DNA from: Parageobacillus sp. KH3-4
GTDB lineage: Bacteria > Bacillota > Bacilli > Bacillales > Anoxybacillaceae
Length of the DNA stretch: 64,000 nucleotides
Direction: 5' to 3'
Assembly: GCF_022846435.1 (NCBI RefSeq)
Contig: NZ_AP025627.1
Span: 3,320,001-3,384,000 of the forward strand
Below are positions 26,837 through 35,334 of the stretch, piece by piece; position 1 is the stretch's first letter; each line of letters opens with the position of its first letter. A program made the translations under genes and the position numbers. A model generated the notes under the pieces. It saw nothing but the letters and a program-made list of their open reading frames with translations. It was not told where the DNA came from and made no database searches.

Positions 26837-27773
26837 GGTTCCCCTCCTTTGCCTTTTCAATAGATTCATAATGTTTGTCCAAGATATAACCAACGCAGTA
26901 AGAAAGACTGTTTATCCGGTCTCTAGTATGTTTTGGTTTGTAAGTATCGAACCGTTCTTTTAACCAAACCAATGCGTTCTCCAGTGGTACTCCAGCAGAA
27001 AGAATTTCTCTCGCGGCATTTTCATCAAGTGGTGAAAAAGAAGTTCCATAACCTCGTAATTGGATAAAACGATCTAAAAGAATCTTCACTGCTTGTTCAG
27101 AAGTATGTGATATTTCTCCCGCACTTGCGGAATCGCCACTCAATGGGCCGGTCGTAGGCACCCCGTCACTTTCTTCTGAACCGCGCGTATGCGTATTATA
27201 AGCAGCAGCATATATATCATTCTTTATACATTCTTTATCATTATTGTTTATATCCGCGAGGTGTTCCCTGTCTGTTACCTTACTGTTACCCTCATTGGTT
27301 TTTTCATTGTCTAACACTTGATATGACTGGTTTTTCGGTGTTTCCAAGCTGTTACCCTGATGATGTTTTTTGTCATGTTCGGGTGTTTCTGAGGTGTTAC
27401 CCTCACCGTCATTCAGTTGATACAAATCCCAATTTATCAAGGTTATCAGTGTATATTGTCTGTTACCCTTACCGCGATCTATTTTGATCATGGACTGTTT
27501 CTCAAGCCAATCTAAAATAGTAGAAACTGTTTTGGGGTTTGGTTCTTTCCATTTCACCCCCTCGTACCATCCAACATTTTTTGCAATTTCTCTAACCGAT
27601 GTCAGATGTTGGCCGGGCTTTATCGTCAAAAAGGTTCCATCTTTCATTGGAATTTTATTTTCTTGATGATTCACCTTGTATTTGAGATATTGCCAAATTC
27701 TATGGTAGAGAGGGGGCATCATCCATATTGCGCTGTCAAGTTCTTTCCTATAATCTTTGATATATCCATGCAA
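26727..27773 (-). CDS. Phage replication initiator (DnaD/winged-helix type)
   Basis: This 348-residue protein starts at TTG 27773 with GGAGGG six bases upstream. The N-terminal 120 residues form a winged-helix replisome organiser domain (IWQYLKYKVNHQE, TVSTILDWLEKQ). A low-complexity middle (125-215) is encoded by DNA holding five candidate iterons. The C-terminal domain (about 225-310) is DnaD-like. It overlaps the helicase loader by 110 bp. Confidence 0.8.
   Translation of the reverse strand: MHGYIKDYRKELDSAIWMMPPLYHRIWQYLKYKVNHQENKIPMKDGTFLTIKPGQHLTSVREIAKNVGWYEGVKWKEPNPKTVSTILDWLEKQSMIKIDRGKGNRQYTLITLINWDLYQLNDGEGNTSETPEHDKKHHQGNSLETPKNQSYQVLDNEKTNEGNSKVTDREHLADINNNDKECIKNDIYAAAYNTHTRGSEESDGVPTTGPLSGDSASAGEISHTSEQAVKILLDRFIQLRGYGTSFSPLDENAAREILSAGVPLENALVWLKERFDTYKPKHTRDRINSLSYCVGYILDKHYESIEKAKEGNHGAKIHQYRPGNGRSAKQNVESITGGRVGRIRTKKA
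27273..27469 (-). repeat. Five candidate replication iterons
   Basis: TGTTACCCT (plus-strand form) occurs at 27284, 27350, 27395 and 27461, with a near copy TGTTACCTT at 27273. All are in the variable middle of the initiator gene. Start-to-start spacings are 11, 66, 45 and 66 bases. Clusters of this kind inside the initiator gene are known phage origins (lambda O type). Confidence 0.6.
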
Positions 27774-27793
27774 GGAAGACCCTCCTCATTTTT

Positions 27794-28495
27794 TTAAGGG
27801 ACGAAAACCATTTTCCCGGTTAGCTCCATAATCTCTTGCTTAAACTGTTGAGCGTCACTGTTATTGTCTGATAAGTGAAGCAGCCATATTTCTTGTACTT
27901 TAGATAGATCATTTGCCTTCAAAAATTCTTTCACGTTCTCTAAAGAAAAGTGTGATCTAAGCAACCTTTTTTTCATAACTTTTGGAACCCGTCCTGCAGC
28001 AATATTCTCGTTTAGAATGGCTAACGAGTAATTGCATTCGACCATAATATGTGTGAGATCAGGAAACCGGTAGCGGATATAGTACGTATCCGTTGCGAAC
28101 AAAAGTTTTTCACGCTGTTGGTTCATCAATAGATATCCAATCGGTTCAGATGAATCGTGTTGAACATCAAAAGGAAGAATAGTCCAAGAACCAATCGTGA
28201 ATTGTTTTTTAGCTTCGACGGTTTTAATACGATGATGTTTTATATCAATTGCTCCTGCAGTACCGGCTGACATGTAAACATTGATTCCGGCCTTTAACAC
28301 GTCATTTATTCCTTTGCAATGATCTTGATGTTCATGAGTAATTAAAACGCCTTGAATATCTGAAGTCCGGAAATTTAACCTTTTACGAATATTTTTAAAT
28401 GGTATCCCTGCTTCCAGGAGCAAGGGAGTTTGCCCGTCCGTAACGTAATAACAATTTCCCTTGCTCCCAGTAGCAAGTGCTTTTATCTCGATCAT
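27794..28495 (-). CDS. Metallo-beta-lactamase-fold hydrolase (YycJ-like)
   Basis: This 233-residue protein has zinc motif THEHQDHCKG (H-x-H-x-D-H, about 53-60), later histidine and aspartate ligands (VQHDSSEPIG, FATDTYY) and a C-terminal LLHLSDNNSD. Family members include nucleases such as WalJ/YycJ. It is joined to the RecT-like gene without a gap, so a DNA end-processing role is plausible. Confidence 0.8.
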   Translation of the reverse strand: MIEIKALATGSKGNCYYVTDGQTPLLLEAGIPFKNIRKRLNFRTSDIQGVLITHEHQDHCKGINDVLKAGINVYMSAGTAGAIDIKHHRIKTVEAKKQFTIGSWTILPFDVQHDSSEPIGYLLMNQQREKLLFATDTYYIRYRFPDLTHIMVECNYSLAILNENIAAGRVPKVMKKRLLRSHFSLENVKEFLKANDLSKVQEIWLLHLSDNNSDAQQFKQEIMELTGKMVFVP

Positions 28496-29626
28496 TTAAA
28501 ATCCTGGTCCTTCTGTGATATTTTCAAATTGCATTTGTTCCTGCTTTTGTTCTTCTAACGTTTCTTCGTTTGGAAGAACATTAGCCGGTTTAGGATCAGG
28601 CTGATCAATTACTTCAACTTCCTGTGCTTCTTCATATTCCACTTCTTCAAAATCGAGTTCTTCCTGATTGGCGTTTTCCTCAATCTCTTTTCGCACTCGG
28701 ATGTATTCCTGATCCGTATTTTCTTCATAGATCAACCCTATATAGGCATTCCCAAAATCCTTTGGTATTTTTTTCACTATGTTATTTCTCATTTTTCGAA
28801 TGATCATGCTTTCTCGGCTTTGCGGATCCTTCCATGCTGGACTGATATATTGTTGAAGCTCCGGATCGTCAAGGGCACTATCCAAACCTAGTTTTTCCGC
28901 TTTTTCAAGAATAGCCCGTTTCTTCTCGGCAATCTGTTCTTTTTGCTTTGCAGTAGCTTTATACCGATTTTCAGCGAGTCCGAAAGTTTCATTCATCAAG
29001 TTGTTGTTAATGTGTGCAATTAGATTTTTCAAAACATCTTCACGTTCCGAAATGTAAAACTCGATGGTGTTGTCCTTTTTGATGATGGGATAGACAACTC
29101 TCACAACTTTTCCTTTCCCCGTGGGTGTCCATTTTGGAGGCGTCATTTCGAGTCCGTTGTAAGTTGGATATTCAAACTTATCATTTTCTCTTACTAGCCA
29201 GAATTGCTTAACCTCTTTCACATTTCGGCCGAACCGAGAGAGAATGGCATCGTTGCCATCTCCCTCGATCCCCATTTCGATTTGCTTTTTCCAATGTTCA
29301 TTACCATCCTTGTCCTTCACCTTCACGTTTCGAAGCTGGAAATAGACTTCACGTGGATGGGCAGATGCGTTTAATTTGAGTGCGGCCACATTCAAAAGAA
29401 CTTGGGTAATGTTGCTTTTGTCTAGGTTAGGATCATTCCAGCTGACCATGTTGGTGTCCAAAACGTTATTTATGGCCCCAATTGCGGCAAGGACACACTG
29501 TTTAGAATAAGAATCCATTTCGATACCATTGCCTTGCAATTGTTTTTGGATTAAAGGAAAGTAAATATCATTCACTTTTGTTAATTGAGTACCAAATTCT
29601 TTTTTGGCCACTACATTGTTTGCCAT
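28496..29626 (-). CDS. recT: RecT-like single-strand annealing protein (probable)
   Basis: This 376-residue protein sits between a Rad50-like ATPase and the metallo-hydrolase. The segment NVAALKLNASAHPREVYFQLRN is reminiscent of the conserved RecT/Bet core, and the C-terminal 70 residues are very acidic, as in phage annealing proteins. The family assignment is moderate, and operon context adds support. Confidence 0.55.
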   Translation of the reverse strand: MANNVVAKKEFGTQLTKVNDIYFPLIQKQLQGNGIEMDSYSKQCVLAAIGAINNVLDTNMVSWNDPNLDKSNITQVLLNVAALKLNASAHPREVYFQLRNVKVKDKDGNEHWKKQIEMGIEGDGNDAILSRFGRNVKEVKQFWLVRENDKFEYPTYNGLEMTPPKWTPTGKGKVVRVVYPIIKKDNTIEFYISEREDVLKNLIAHINNNLMNETFGLAENRYKATAKQKEQIAEKKRAILEKAEKLGLDSALDDPELQQYISPAWKDPQSRESMIIRKMRNNIVKKIPKDFGNAYIGLIYEENTDQEYIRVRKEIEENANQEELDFEEVEYEEAQEVEVIDQPDPKPANVLPNEETLEEQKQEQMQFENITEGPGF

Positions 29627-29627
29627 A

Positions 29628-31610
29628 TCAGATAACCTCCTTCAAAATTTGTTTGGTTTCAACCCTTAAAGTTTTGTCTTTTTCGGATACGTATAGTGCA
29701 ATTAACTGACTGCTAATCTCTGGGAGGTTCGTTATTCCTTCAGCATTATCGATAAAAATCGGGCAAGAAAATCCATAGTATTCTGAAAGAGTTTGGATAA
29801 TATCTAATCCCACTACAATACGTGCCGCGTTGTTCAGGCCACTGTCATAAGGTACCCCGTTGTAGGTTGTAACACATGTTTCTTGAAGGCCTCCGTTAAT
29901 CTGAGTTTCAAAGAGTTTGAACCGAGAAAATTTGAATCTGCTATTGATTTTTTCTTCCAGCAAATTAACTTTGGTTCTGATGAATTCTTCCGTAAGGAAA
30001 ATCTGATGCTCAAGTTTCTCAAATTCTGCAGCAAGTTCGCGTTCCTGCTCTTCCAACTCCCGGATCCGTTCTTCGGATTGTTTGACGATCGCGAATTTAC
30101 CTAGGTCAGCTTGGAGTTGATCTCTTTTTTGCTTGAGTTCCAGGATTTCAAATTGGATGGATTGGATCGATTCATTGGCCGATTGCTGCAGTTCTGCTAT
30201 TTCATTTTGGAGATCCGCTTTTTCTTGTAATTTTGCGACATATTCCGGATTCTCAGTGATATCCACGATAGTGCTTTCCACGACTTTCAGCTGCTCATTC
30301 AGTTTTTCAAGGACCGATTGTTTTTCGGAAATTTGTCCCTCGAGTTTTTCCTTTTCCTTCGCCAGTTGCTCGTTTTCTTCCATCAACTTTTGCTTTTGAG
30401 CCGCCCCACTTTTCCCCTTGGCCGTGATTTCTTCAAGTTTACGGGCTTTTTCCAAATTGAAATCCTTTAACGCTTTTTCCCTGGCAGCTTCAATTTGTTC
30501 AGCTGGCAGGGCTTGGCCACACGTCGGGCAAGTGCAATTTTCGTTATGCAGGAATTGTTGCTCATTGACTTCCTGCCATTCCTTTCTCCATTGTTGAAGT
30601 TGAGATTCGATGCGAGCGATGTTTTCCTCATTGAATTTCATTCGGTTTTCGATATTTTGAACTTTCGATTTCAACAGCGAGATATTCGACTCTTCTTCCT
30701 GGATCCGGGCTTTCAACCGGTACAATTCTTCTTTTGTGTCGGATTCGTGGGCCTGCTGGATCCGGAGGAGTTCCAATTCAACTTCTTGGATTTGTTTCCG
30801 TTTCTCTGCGATGGCTGCCCCGTTGCGGATGTTGCTAATCAATTCCTGTTTTTCTTCAATTTCCGCGTTGATAGTGGCAATTTCAGCCTCGAGGGAATCT
30901 TTATCCAACCCAGTCAGATCCGGAAGGTTGTGGTGAATTTCGTCTATACGGACCGGTATCTTTTGCAGCTGATCATTGATTTCCTTTTTCCGCGCAGCAA
31001 TAACTTTCCGATGGTTCTCGATGCTTCGGCCGTTTAGGATATTCATCAGTTCAGCCAGATCATTGTTACTTGCAATGACCTCTTCATCTGTAATGCCACC
31101 GCAAACCTCAAGCAGGATCTTCCGACGGTCTTGCCATTTCAGTTGCTCGTTGAAGTATGTCGGAGATGTCAGCAATTTGAAAACATCCTCGTCAATCAGA
31201 TTAGAAATCAATTCGTCGTACTCTTTTTTCTTCACTGGTACGCCGTCAACGAAATAATCAGTGGTGTGCCCGGTAAATTCCGCCTGTACGGATCCGCGTT
31301 TCTTGGTCCATTTCTCACTGAACACTTTTTTCAGCGTCAGTTGCTTTCCATCAACCAAAAACACGCCTTCCACCTCGTGATCGAGGTTGTGGATCGGATT
31401 CCCGTTTTTGTCCAAGGTTTTGATGGCGAAGTCCTTCTTATTTTGACTGTCCCTATCGAACAAGAGCCATACAAACGCATCGAACAATGTTGTTTTTCCA
31501 GTCGCATTATCACCGTATACCCGGACATTTTCTCCGTTAGCTTCAAGGGAAAAAGAACGAATTCCCTTGAAGTTTTTCAGATTAAGCGACAATAAACGAA
31601 TTTCTTTCAC
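29628..31610 (-). CDS. Rad50/SbcC-like ATPase with zinc hook
   Basis: This 660-residue protein starts at GTG 31610 (GGAGGGGG upstream). Walker A is GDNATGKTT (about 33-41). Long antiparallel coiled coils flank a zinc-hook CTCPTCG (about 357). A C-terminal ABC/SMC half carries the D-loop segment with PIFIDNAEG. Rad50-like proteins tether DNA and drive a partner nuclease. No Mre11/SbcD gene is beside it. Confidence 0.88.
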   Translation of the reverse strand: MKEIRLLSLNLKNFKGIRSFSLEANGENVRVYGDNATGKTTLFDAFVWLLFDRDSQNKKDFAIKTLDKNGNPIHNLDHEVEGVFLVDGKQLTLKKVFSEKWTKKRGSVQAEFTGHTTDYFVDGVPVKKKEYDELISNLIDEDVFKLLTSPTYFNEQLKWQDRRKILLEVCGGITDEEVIASNNDLAELMNILNGRSIENHRKVIAARKKEINDQLQKIPVRIDEIHHNLPDLTGLDKDSLEAEIATINAEIEEKQELISNIRNGAAIAEKRKQIQEVELELLRIQQAHESDTKEELYRLKARIQEEESNISLLKSKVQNIENRMKFNEENIARIESQLQQWRKEWQEVNEQQFLHNENCTCPTCGQALPAEQIEAAREKALKDFNLEKARKLEEITAKGKSGAAQKQKLMEENEQLAKEKEKLEGQISEKQSVLEKLNEQLKVVESTIVDITENPEYVAKLQEKADLQNEIAELQQSANESIQSIQFEILELKQKRDQLQADLGKFAIVKQSEERIRELEEQERELAAEFEKLEHQIFLTEEFIRTKVNLLEEKINSRFKFSRFKLFETQINGGLQETCVTTYNGVPYDSGLNNAARIVVGLDIIQTLSEYYGFSCPIFIDNAEGITNLPEISSQLIALYVSEKDKTLRVETKQILKEVI

Positions 31611-31681
31611 GATTTCCCCCTCCTTGTCTTTTCTTGAAAAGAGTGCTATACTTAAAGTAATTCAAATATGTTTTCAACGGC

Positions 31682-31858
31682 TCACTTGACAGAGTGAGCT
31701 TTTTTACTTCCAAAGAATTCAATTGATATGCCATAAACGTCATGTAGATACTTTTCTAAGTTGTCAGTGTGCACTTCCTCAAATCTGTTCCAATCGACGA
31801 AAATACGCTCTCCATCAATTGGTGTACCGTACCGATCAACTTTTTGCTTAATCGACAA
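31682..31858 (-). CDS. Small hypothetical phage protein (TTG start)
   Basis: This 58-residue frame (MSIKQKVDRYGTPIDGERIF...) starts at TTG 31858, with GGAGGG seven bases upstream, and ends in TGA at 31682. It is charged and tyrosine-containing, with no family recognised. It fits the tight early-gene spacing. Confidence 0.55.
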   Translation of the reverse strand: MSIKQKVDRYGTPIDGERIFVDWNRFEEVHTDNLEKYLHDVYGISIEFFGSKKAHSVK

Positions 31859-31897
31859 GCACCATCCCTCCCTTTCAGATCACGTCAAGTGCTGTTA

Positions 31898-32152
31898 TCA
31901 CCCCAATATTCGCGATACAAAATCGATTTGAATGCCGCGTTTGCGCATATCGTTGATAACTTCAAAGAGCTGTGCTCGTCTATGTTTTTTCATTTCCACT
32001 TCTTGCAATTGTTCAACTAGAAACTGCAGCTCAGAGATTTCAATTTTCATAGATTCATAGTCGCGGTTTTGCAACGCATCTTGTATATACTCCATGCACA
32101 GTGATGCCTTCTCCAACAAATCCGCTTCCTGCAACATGATCGAATCTTGCAC
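31898..32152 (-). CDS. Small coiled-coil early protein
   Basis: This 84-residue protein starts at GTG 32152 after AAAGGAGGTG. It is predicted all-helical with heptads (ISELQFLVEQLQEVEMKK). Function is unknown. Confidence 0.6.
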   Translation of the reverse strand: MQDSIMLQEADLLEKASLCMEYIQDALQNRDYESMKIEISELQFLVEQLQEVEMKKHRRAQLFEVINDMRKRGIQIDFVSRILG

Positions 32153-32260
32153 TCCCGTTCACCTCCTTTCCTTTTCAAACAGACGTCATCGCAATGACCA
32201 TCGCATGTATTATGGCGCGACTCCCCCCTTCCGGATCATTTCTCGCTCAGTCTGTTTGGT

Positions 32261-32342
32261 GCTCATGCGCACCGACTGAAGCACAGACAATCACGGGCTG
32301 GGGGTGCACCCGCCGCCTGCGCTCCAGTCGGCAAGCATGAGC
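32261..32342. other. GC-rich two-tier palindrome
   Basis: GCTCATGC (32261-32268) pairs with GCATGAGC (32335-32342). CCGACTG (32272-32278) pairs with CAGTCGG (32325-32331). The enclosed 46-base GC-rich loop contains the palindrome GGGTGCACCC. No T-run follows on either strand, so it is not an intrinsic terminator. It lies in a 235-base gene-free gap and is far richer in GC than the neighbouring genes. Confidence 0.65.
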
Positions 32343-32387
32343 TTGCCTTTTGCATCGGAGCATGGTATGTTAAGAGTAGGGCTTGTT

Positions 32388-32564
32388 TTACGAAGCAGTG
32401 AGCGTTTCGCTTGCTGCTTTTTCTTTTTCGAATCGCTGGTAAAATTCTTCTTTGGCAGCCAATTCTAACGCCATCAACAACGTTGGATTGTTCCGCAGTT
32501 CCGCGCAAACTTCCCTAACCTCTGCCGCTTTCATCAATCGGCTTGCTGAAAGTACCGCGTACAT
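32388..32564 (-). CDS. Small hypothetical protein
   Basis: This 58-residue frame (MYAVLSASRLMKAAEVREVC...) starts at ATG 32564 with AAAGGAG upstream. It is helical and acidic/basic, with no family recognised. Confidence 0.55.
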   Translation of the reverse strand: MYAVLSASRLMKAAEVREVCAELRNNPTLLMALELAAKEEFYQRFEKEKAASETLTAS

Positions 32565-32579
32565 TTAAAATCACTCCTT

Positions 32580-33101
32580 TCATTTTCGGATGAATCCTTT
32601 CGATTTTAGTTTTGTTCGATGTTTTTGCCACATCTTTAACCAAGAAAAACCGTAATCAACACATATAACGGCAACGTATTGCGTGAGTGCAACGATCGCG
32701 TCAATCGCTTGCAAAATCGCTTCTTCGAGGTGCTGTTTGTCAAAATCTCGTATGGATCGAGGATGATTGGCGACGCAAACACTTTCGATTGCTTCAAGCG
32801 CTTCGGTGAGTTCTTCACGTGTTTTCATCGCAACGCTTGCCCGGTGAAGATCGACCATTTCTCCATCCAGCTTCACAGGTCCCCATCCGGTATACTCAGC
32901 CGCAGCCTCGAGGGCCACCCACGGATTGTTATGCTTCTCGGCAAAATATTTAGATATGTTTGGCTGCACCCGGTACCGCCCATTTTCCTGGTGCGATACC
33001 GATTCGCGCGATTCATAGATTTCAAAGGAAAGCTGCTGTTGGGTCATATTGGCTGCTTTCCTTGCCGCTTTGACCGCGTCGGCGGCTCTACCACGTTTCA
33101 T
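32580..33101 (-). CDS. XRE-family early regulator
   Basis: This 173-residue protein starts at ATG 33101. The helix-turn-helix (KAANMTQQQLSFEIYESRESVSHQENGRY, about 15-45) has the Cro/CI form. The rest is helical with a hydrophobic C-terminal helix. It probably regulates early genes. Similar Firmicutes phage proteins are annotated only as HTH regulators. Confidence 0.75.
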   Translation of the reverse strand: MKRGRAADAVKAARKAANMTQQQLSFEIYESRESVSHQENGRYRVQPNISKYFAEKHNNPWVALEAAAEYTGWGPVKLDGEMVDLHRASVAMKTREELTEALEAIESVCVANHPRSIRDFDKQHLEEAILQAIDAIVALTQYVAVICVDYGFSWLKMWQKHRTKLKSKGFIRK

Positions 33102-33164
33102 TTTTCCTTTTCCCCTTTCTACCAATCTTTGAAAATAGTTTTACTATACTATGAATAGAAGTGC

Positions 33165-33545
33165 TTACATTGCCGTTTTCTCAAAAAACGATGTGTTTTC
33201 TTCCACCCATCGCGTATGCTTTTCGATCCATCGAAACAGCAAATGGGTAGGAATGAGTACTCCTGCTTCGCGGAATACCGGAAAATCAGCGCGGTTCAGC
33301 AATTCTGACGTTTTCGTCTGACTAATGTTGAAAAGTTCCATGAGCTGTTTTCGTGTCAGCATCGGCGGCAATTGAAATTGATGATATTTCGTTACTTCAT
33401 TGACTGCTTTTGTCACTTCCTCATGGATCACTTGGCGTATTTGATCAATGTTAATTTCGAATTTAATGACGGATGATGAATTAACTTGATCCTCAATATG
33501 GGAAAGACGATGCTCTAATTCAGCAAAACGTTGTTTGTCGTTCAT
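33165..33545 (-). CDS. Coiled-coil plus excisionase-like HTH protein
   Basis: This 126-residue protein has an N-terminal heptad segment (MNDKQRFAELEHRLSHIE), then a winged-helix excisionase/MerR-like domain (LTRKQLMELFNISQTKTSELLNR, about 62-84). The first 18 residues match a module also found in two other small genes nearby. It may be the excisionase or a DNA-binding partner. Confidence 0.6.
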   Translation of the reverse strand: MNDKQRFAELEHRLSHIEDQVNSSSVIKFEINIDQIRQVIHEEVTKAVNEVTKYHQFQLPPMLTRKQLMELFNISQTKTSELLNRADFPVFREAGVLIPTHLLFRWIEKHTRWVEENTSFFEKTAM

Positions 33546-33875
33546 TTTGTCACCACCCTACTTTTGATTATAGAAAATTGGCTTTTTTCCAATTTCACAT
33601 CCATAAGGTTTCGCAAATGTCGTTTTCCAGCAAGTTATGATGGACACTTGGTTCAACTTCCTTTCAAGTTCTTTCATTTCTCTTCACTTCAAACGAGGCA
33701 AATTGGAAAAAAACGCGAAATGACTGTCAAGACTTATTTTTCAAATTTCTTTTTAAGACGAGAAACACGTGCTTCTAACTCAGAAAGACGTTGTTTGAGA
33801 TTCGTTTGAATAATCTCCTTGTAGGAATTTCCTCACTTCCTGTCGAAATAAGACGATGAAGGAGGCGACATTAAC
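33546..33875. other. Gene-poor control region
   Basis: Apart from the micro-frame at 33734-33805, this 330-base stretch holds an A/T-rich inverted repeat (AAATTGG...CCAATTT near 33578-33597) and the promoter and ribosome site (GGAGG) of the plus-strand gene at 33876. No other coding signal is seen. Confidence 0.5.
33734..33805 (-). pseudogene. Leucine-zipper micro-gene with ACG in place of ATG
   Basis: The frame of 23 codons is (ACG)NLKQRLSELEARVSRLKKKF. It aligns base for base with the start of the gene at 34483, ATG being replaced by ACG. AAGGAG stands nine bases upstream, at the right spacing. It is either a mutated start or weak non-canonical initiation. Confidence 0.5.
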
Positions 33876-34253
33876 ATGGCTGACTTTCCAGACGGAAGTG
33901 TCTTACGTGAAGCAATATCAGGTAAATGGTACCGTATAGCTAAAGGCTGTGGTCGTTCCACGTTGTTACTTGACTTACCTAACGGGATTTTATTGGCGAT
34001 TAATGTAAGTTCTAAAATGATCGAAATCTTAGTTCCTGATAAGAATGAAATCTATCGAAGAGCCGGCGATGTTAGTTTTGAGATTGAAAACGGTAAAACT
34101 ATTGTGCATCTTTTCAGTGAAGCTCTAGAAGAAATTCAGCTAGACACTCAAGGAACAAAAATTTCAAATACATTTAGTGAACTCACGTCCATATTTGCGA
34201 AATTAGATCTCTCTAAAGTGGAAGAGTGGTATACCAAAAGAATTCCTGATTAA
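33876..34253 (+). CDS. Hypothetical lysogeny-region protein
   Basis: This 125-residue protein is on the plus strand (the lysogenic direction), with GGAGG nine bases before ATG. It is beta-rich at the start and helical at the end (FSELTSIFAKLDLSKVEEWY). It overlaps the convergent zinc-ribbon gene by four bases. No family is recognised. It may be a lysogenic conversion gene. Confidence 0.55.
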   Translation: MADFPDGSVLREAISGKWYRIAKGCGRSTLLLDLPNGILLAINVSSKMIEILVPDKNEIYRRAGDVSFEIENGKTIVHLFSEALEEIQLDTQGTKISNTFSELTSIFAKLDLSKVEEWYTKRIPD

Positions 34254-34483
34254 GAACGATGTGAAAGTGTGAAATTTCGGTTCGGATAAAATTTTTTTAG
34301 TTCGGAAACAGGAATAAGACGATTTCCGCATACCCCGCAAAACGCCAAGTTTTCATGCCAAGCTCTGCCGCAATTAGTACAACCGTTTAAATTGACTTTT
34401 GGGGCCGCCGTTTCTGCGGTGGCTTTCTTTTCAAGTTCAGCAATACGTTGTTCTAATTCGGTAATGCGTTGTTCGAGATTCAT
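34250..34483 (-). CDS. Coiled-coil plus zinc-ribbon protein
   Basis: This 77-residue protein has a heptad N-terminus (MNLEQRITELEQRIAELEKK) and a zinc ribbon (CTNCGRAWHENLAFCGVCG, 35-53). It is probably a small regulatory adaptor. It shares the leading module with two neighbouring frames. Confidence 0.6.
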   Translation of the reverse strand: MNLEQRITELEQRIAELEKKATAETAAPKVNLNGCTNCGRAWHENLAFCGVCGNRLIPVSELKKFYPNRNFTLSHRS

Positions 34484-34496
34484 TTAGCTCACCTCC

Positions 34497-34724
34497 TTAG
34501 GCTGATGCTGTTTCATTTTGTTCCTTAAGGGAACGTTCGTCTTTAAAAAAAATTGTCCAATTAAAATCGAGAACCGAAGCAATCTTCTTAGCAACTTTAA
34601 CAGTCGGTGTTTTTGTCCCATTTTCAATATGAGTGTAATAGCTCCTTGAGATTTCGCAGTTTTCAGCAACTTGACTTTGAGTCATCCCTTTTTTTTCACG
34701 TAACTCTTTAAGCCATGTTCTCAA
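34497..34724 (-). CDS. Cro-like XRE regulator
   Basis: This 75-residue helix-turn-helix protein (MTQSQVAENCEISRSYYTHIENGTKTP, about 15-41) starts at TTG 34724 with AGGTGGTGA upstream. It is divergent from the CI-like gene across a repeat-rich operator region, the classic arrangement for a Cro-type lytic switch. Confidence 0.85.
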   Translation of the reverse strand: MRTWLKELREKKGMTQSQVAENCEISRSYYTHIENGTKTPTVKVAKKIASVLDFNWTIFFKDERSLKEQNETASA

Positions 34725-34742
34725 TTAATTTCACCACCTTTT

Positions 34743-34855
34743 GTTCCTTTTGGTAACTTTTGATTTTATTATATGTCCCTAAAAGTAACAAGTCAATATT
34801 TTTTTATCCTTTTAGGAACATTTTTTAATTCCGCTTTAAAGTTTCTTTCAGTAAC
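34743..34855. promoter_or_regulatory. Four operator-like sites in the CI/Cro switch
   Basis: Four 15-base sites of form GTTCCTTTTGGTAAC lie at 34743, 34775 (GTCCCTAAAAGTAAC), 34805 (TATCCTTTTAGGAAC) and 34841 (GTTTCTTTCAGTAAC). They fill the divergent region at 30-36-base spacing, close to three helical turns. They probably bind the two XRE proteins. Confidence 0.7.
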
Positions 34856-34896
34856 ATTATAATAATTAATATAATTAGGTAGATTGCGGTGATAGT

Positions 34897-35334
34897 ATGC
34901 AAACCTTTGGAGAAAGGTTAAAACATTTACGGGAGAAGAAAAAACAAGAAAACCCAAAGTGGACTCAAGAATATGTCGCTGACCTTGTTGGAGTAGCACG
35001 AACAACATATACAGCATATGAACGTGGCACTAAACAGCCTCAATTAGACACGGTAAATAAATTAGCTGATTTATTCGAAGTTAGTGCTGACTATCTCCTC
35101 GGCCGCACCGATAACCCAAATCCACCAGAGAATGATGATAAAGAGTTAGGTACATTGGCAAGAATCAATCAGCTCATTAAAGAGCACGGTATTGAGCAAA
35201 TGGGCTTCTTCGATATTGAGAAGTGGAAAAGCCTATCGGAGGAAGAGATCGAGGAAATCATCAAGCACTTCGAGTGGGTTGTTCATAAAGCAAAAGAGAA
35301 GAATAAAGCAGCAAGAGAAGGCACCGAAGACTAA
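34897..35334 (+). CDS. CI-like prophage repressor (XRE)
   Basis: This 145-residue protein has an N-terminal XRE domain (WTQEYVADLVGVARTTYTAYERGTKQPQLDTVNKLADLF, about 22-60) and then YLLGR, typical of Firmicutes phage repressors. The C-terminus is short and helical with no LexA-like peptidase domain. Induction probably depends on the ImmA/IrrE peptidase and the antirepressor. Confidence 0.88.
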   Translation: MQTFGERLKHLREKKKQENPKWTQEYVADLVGVARTTYTAYERGTKQPQLDTVNKLADLFEVSADYLLGRTDNPNPPENDDKELGTLARINQLIKEHGIEQMGFFDIEKWKSLSEEEIEEIIKHFEWVVHKAKEKNKAAREGTED

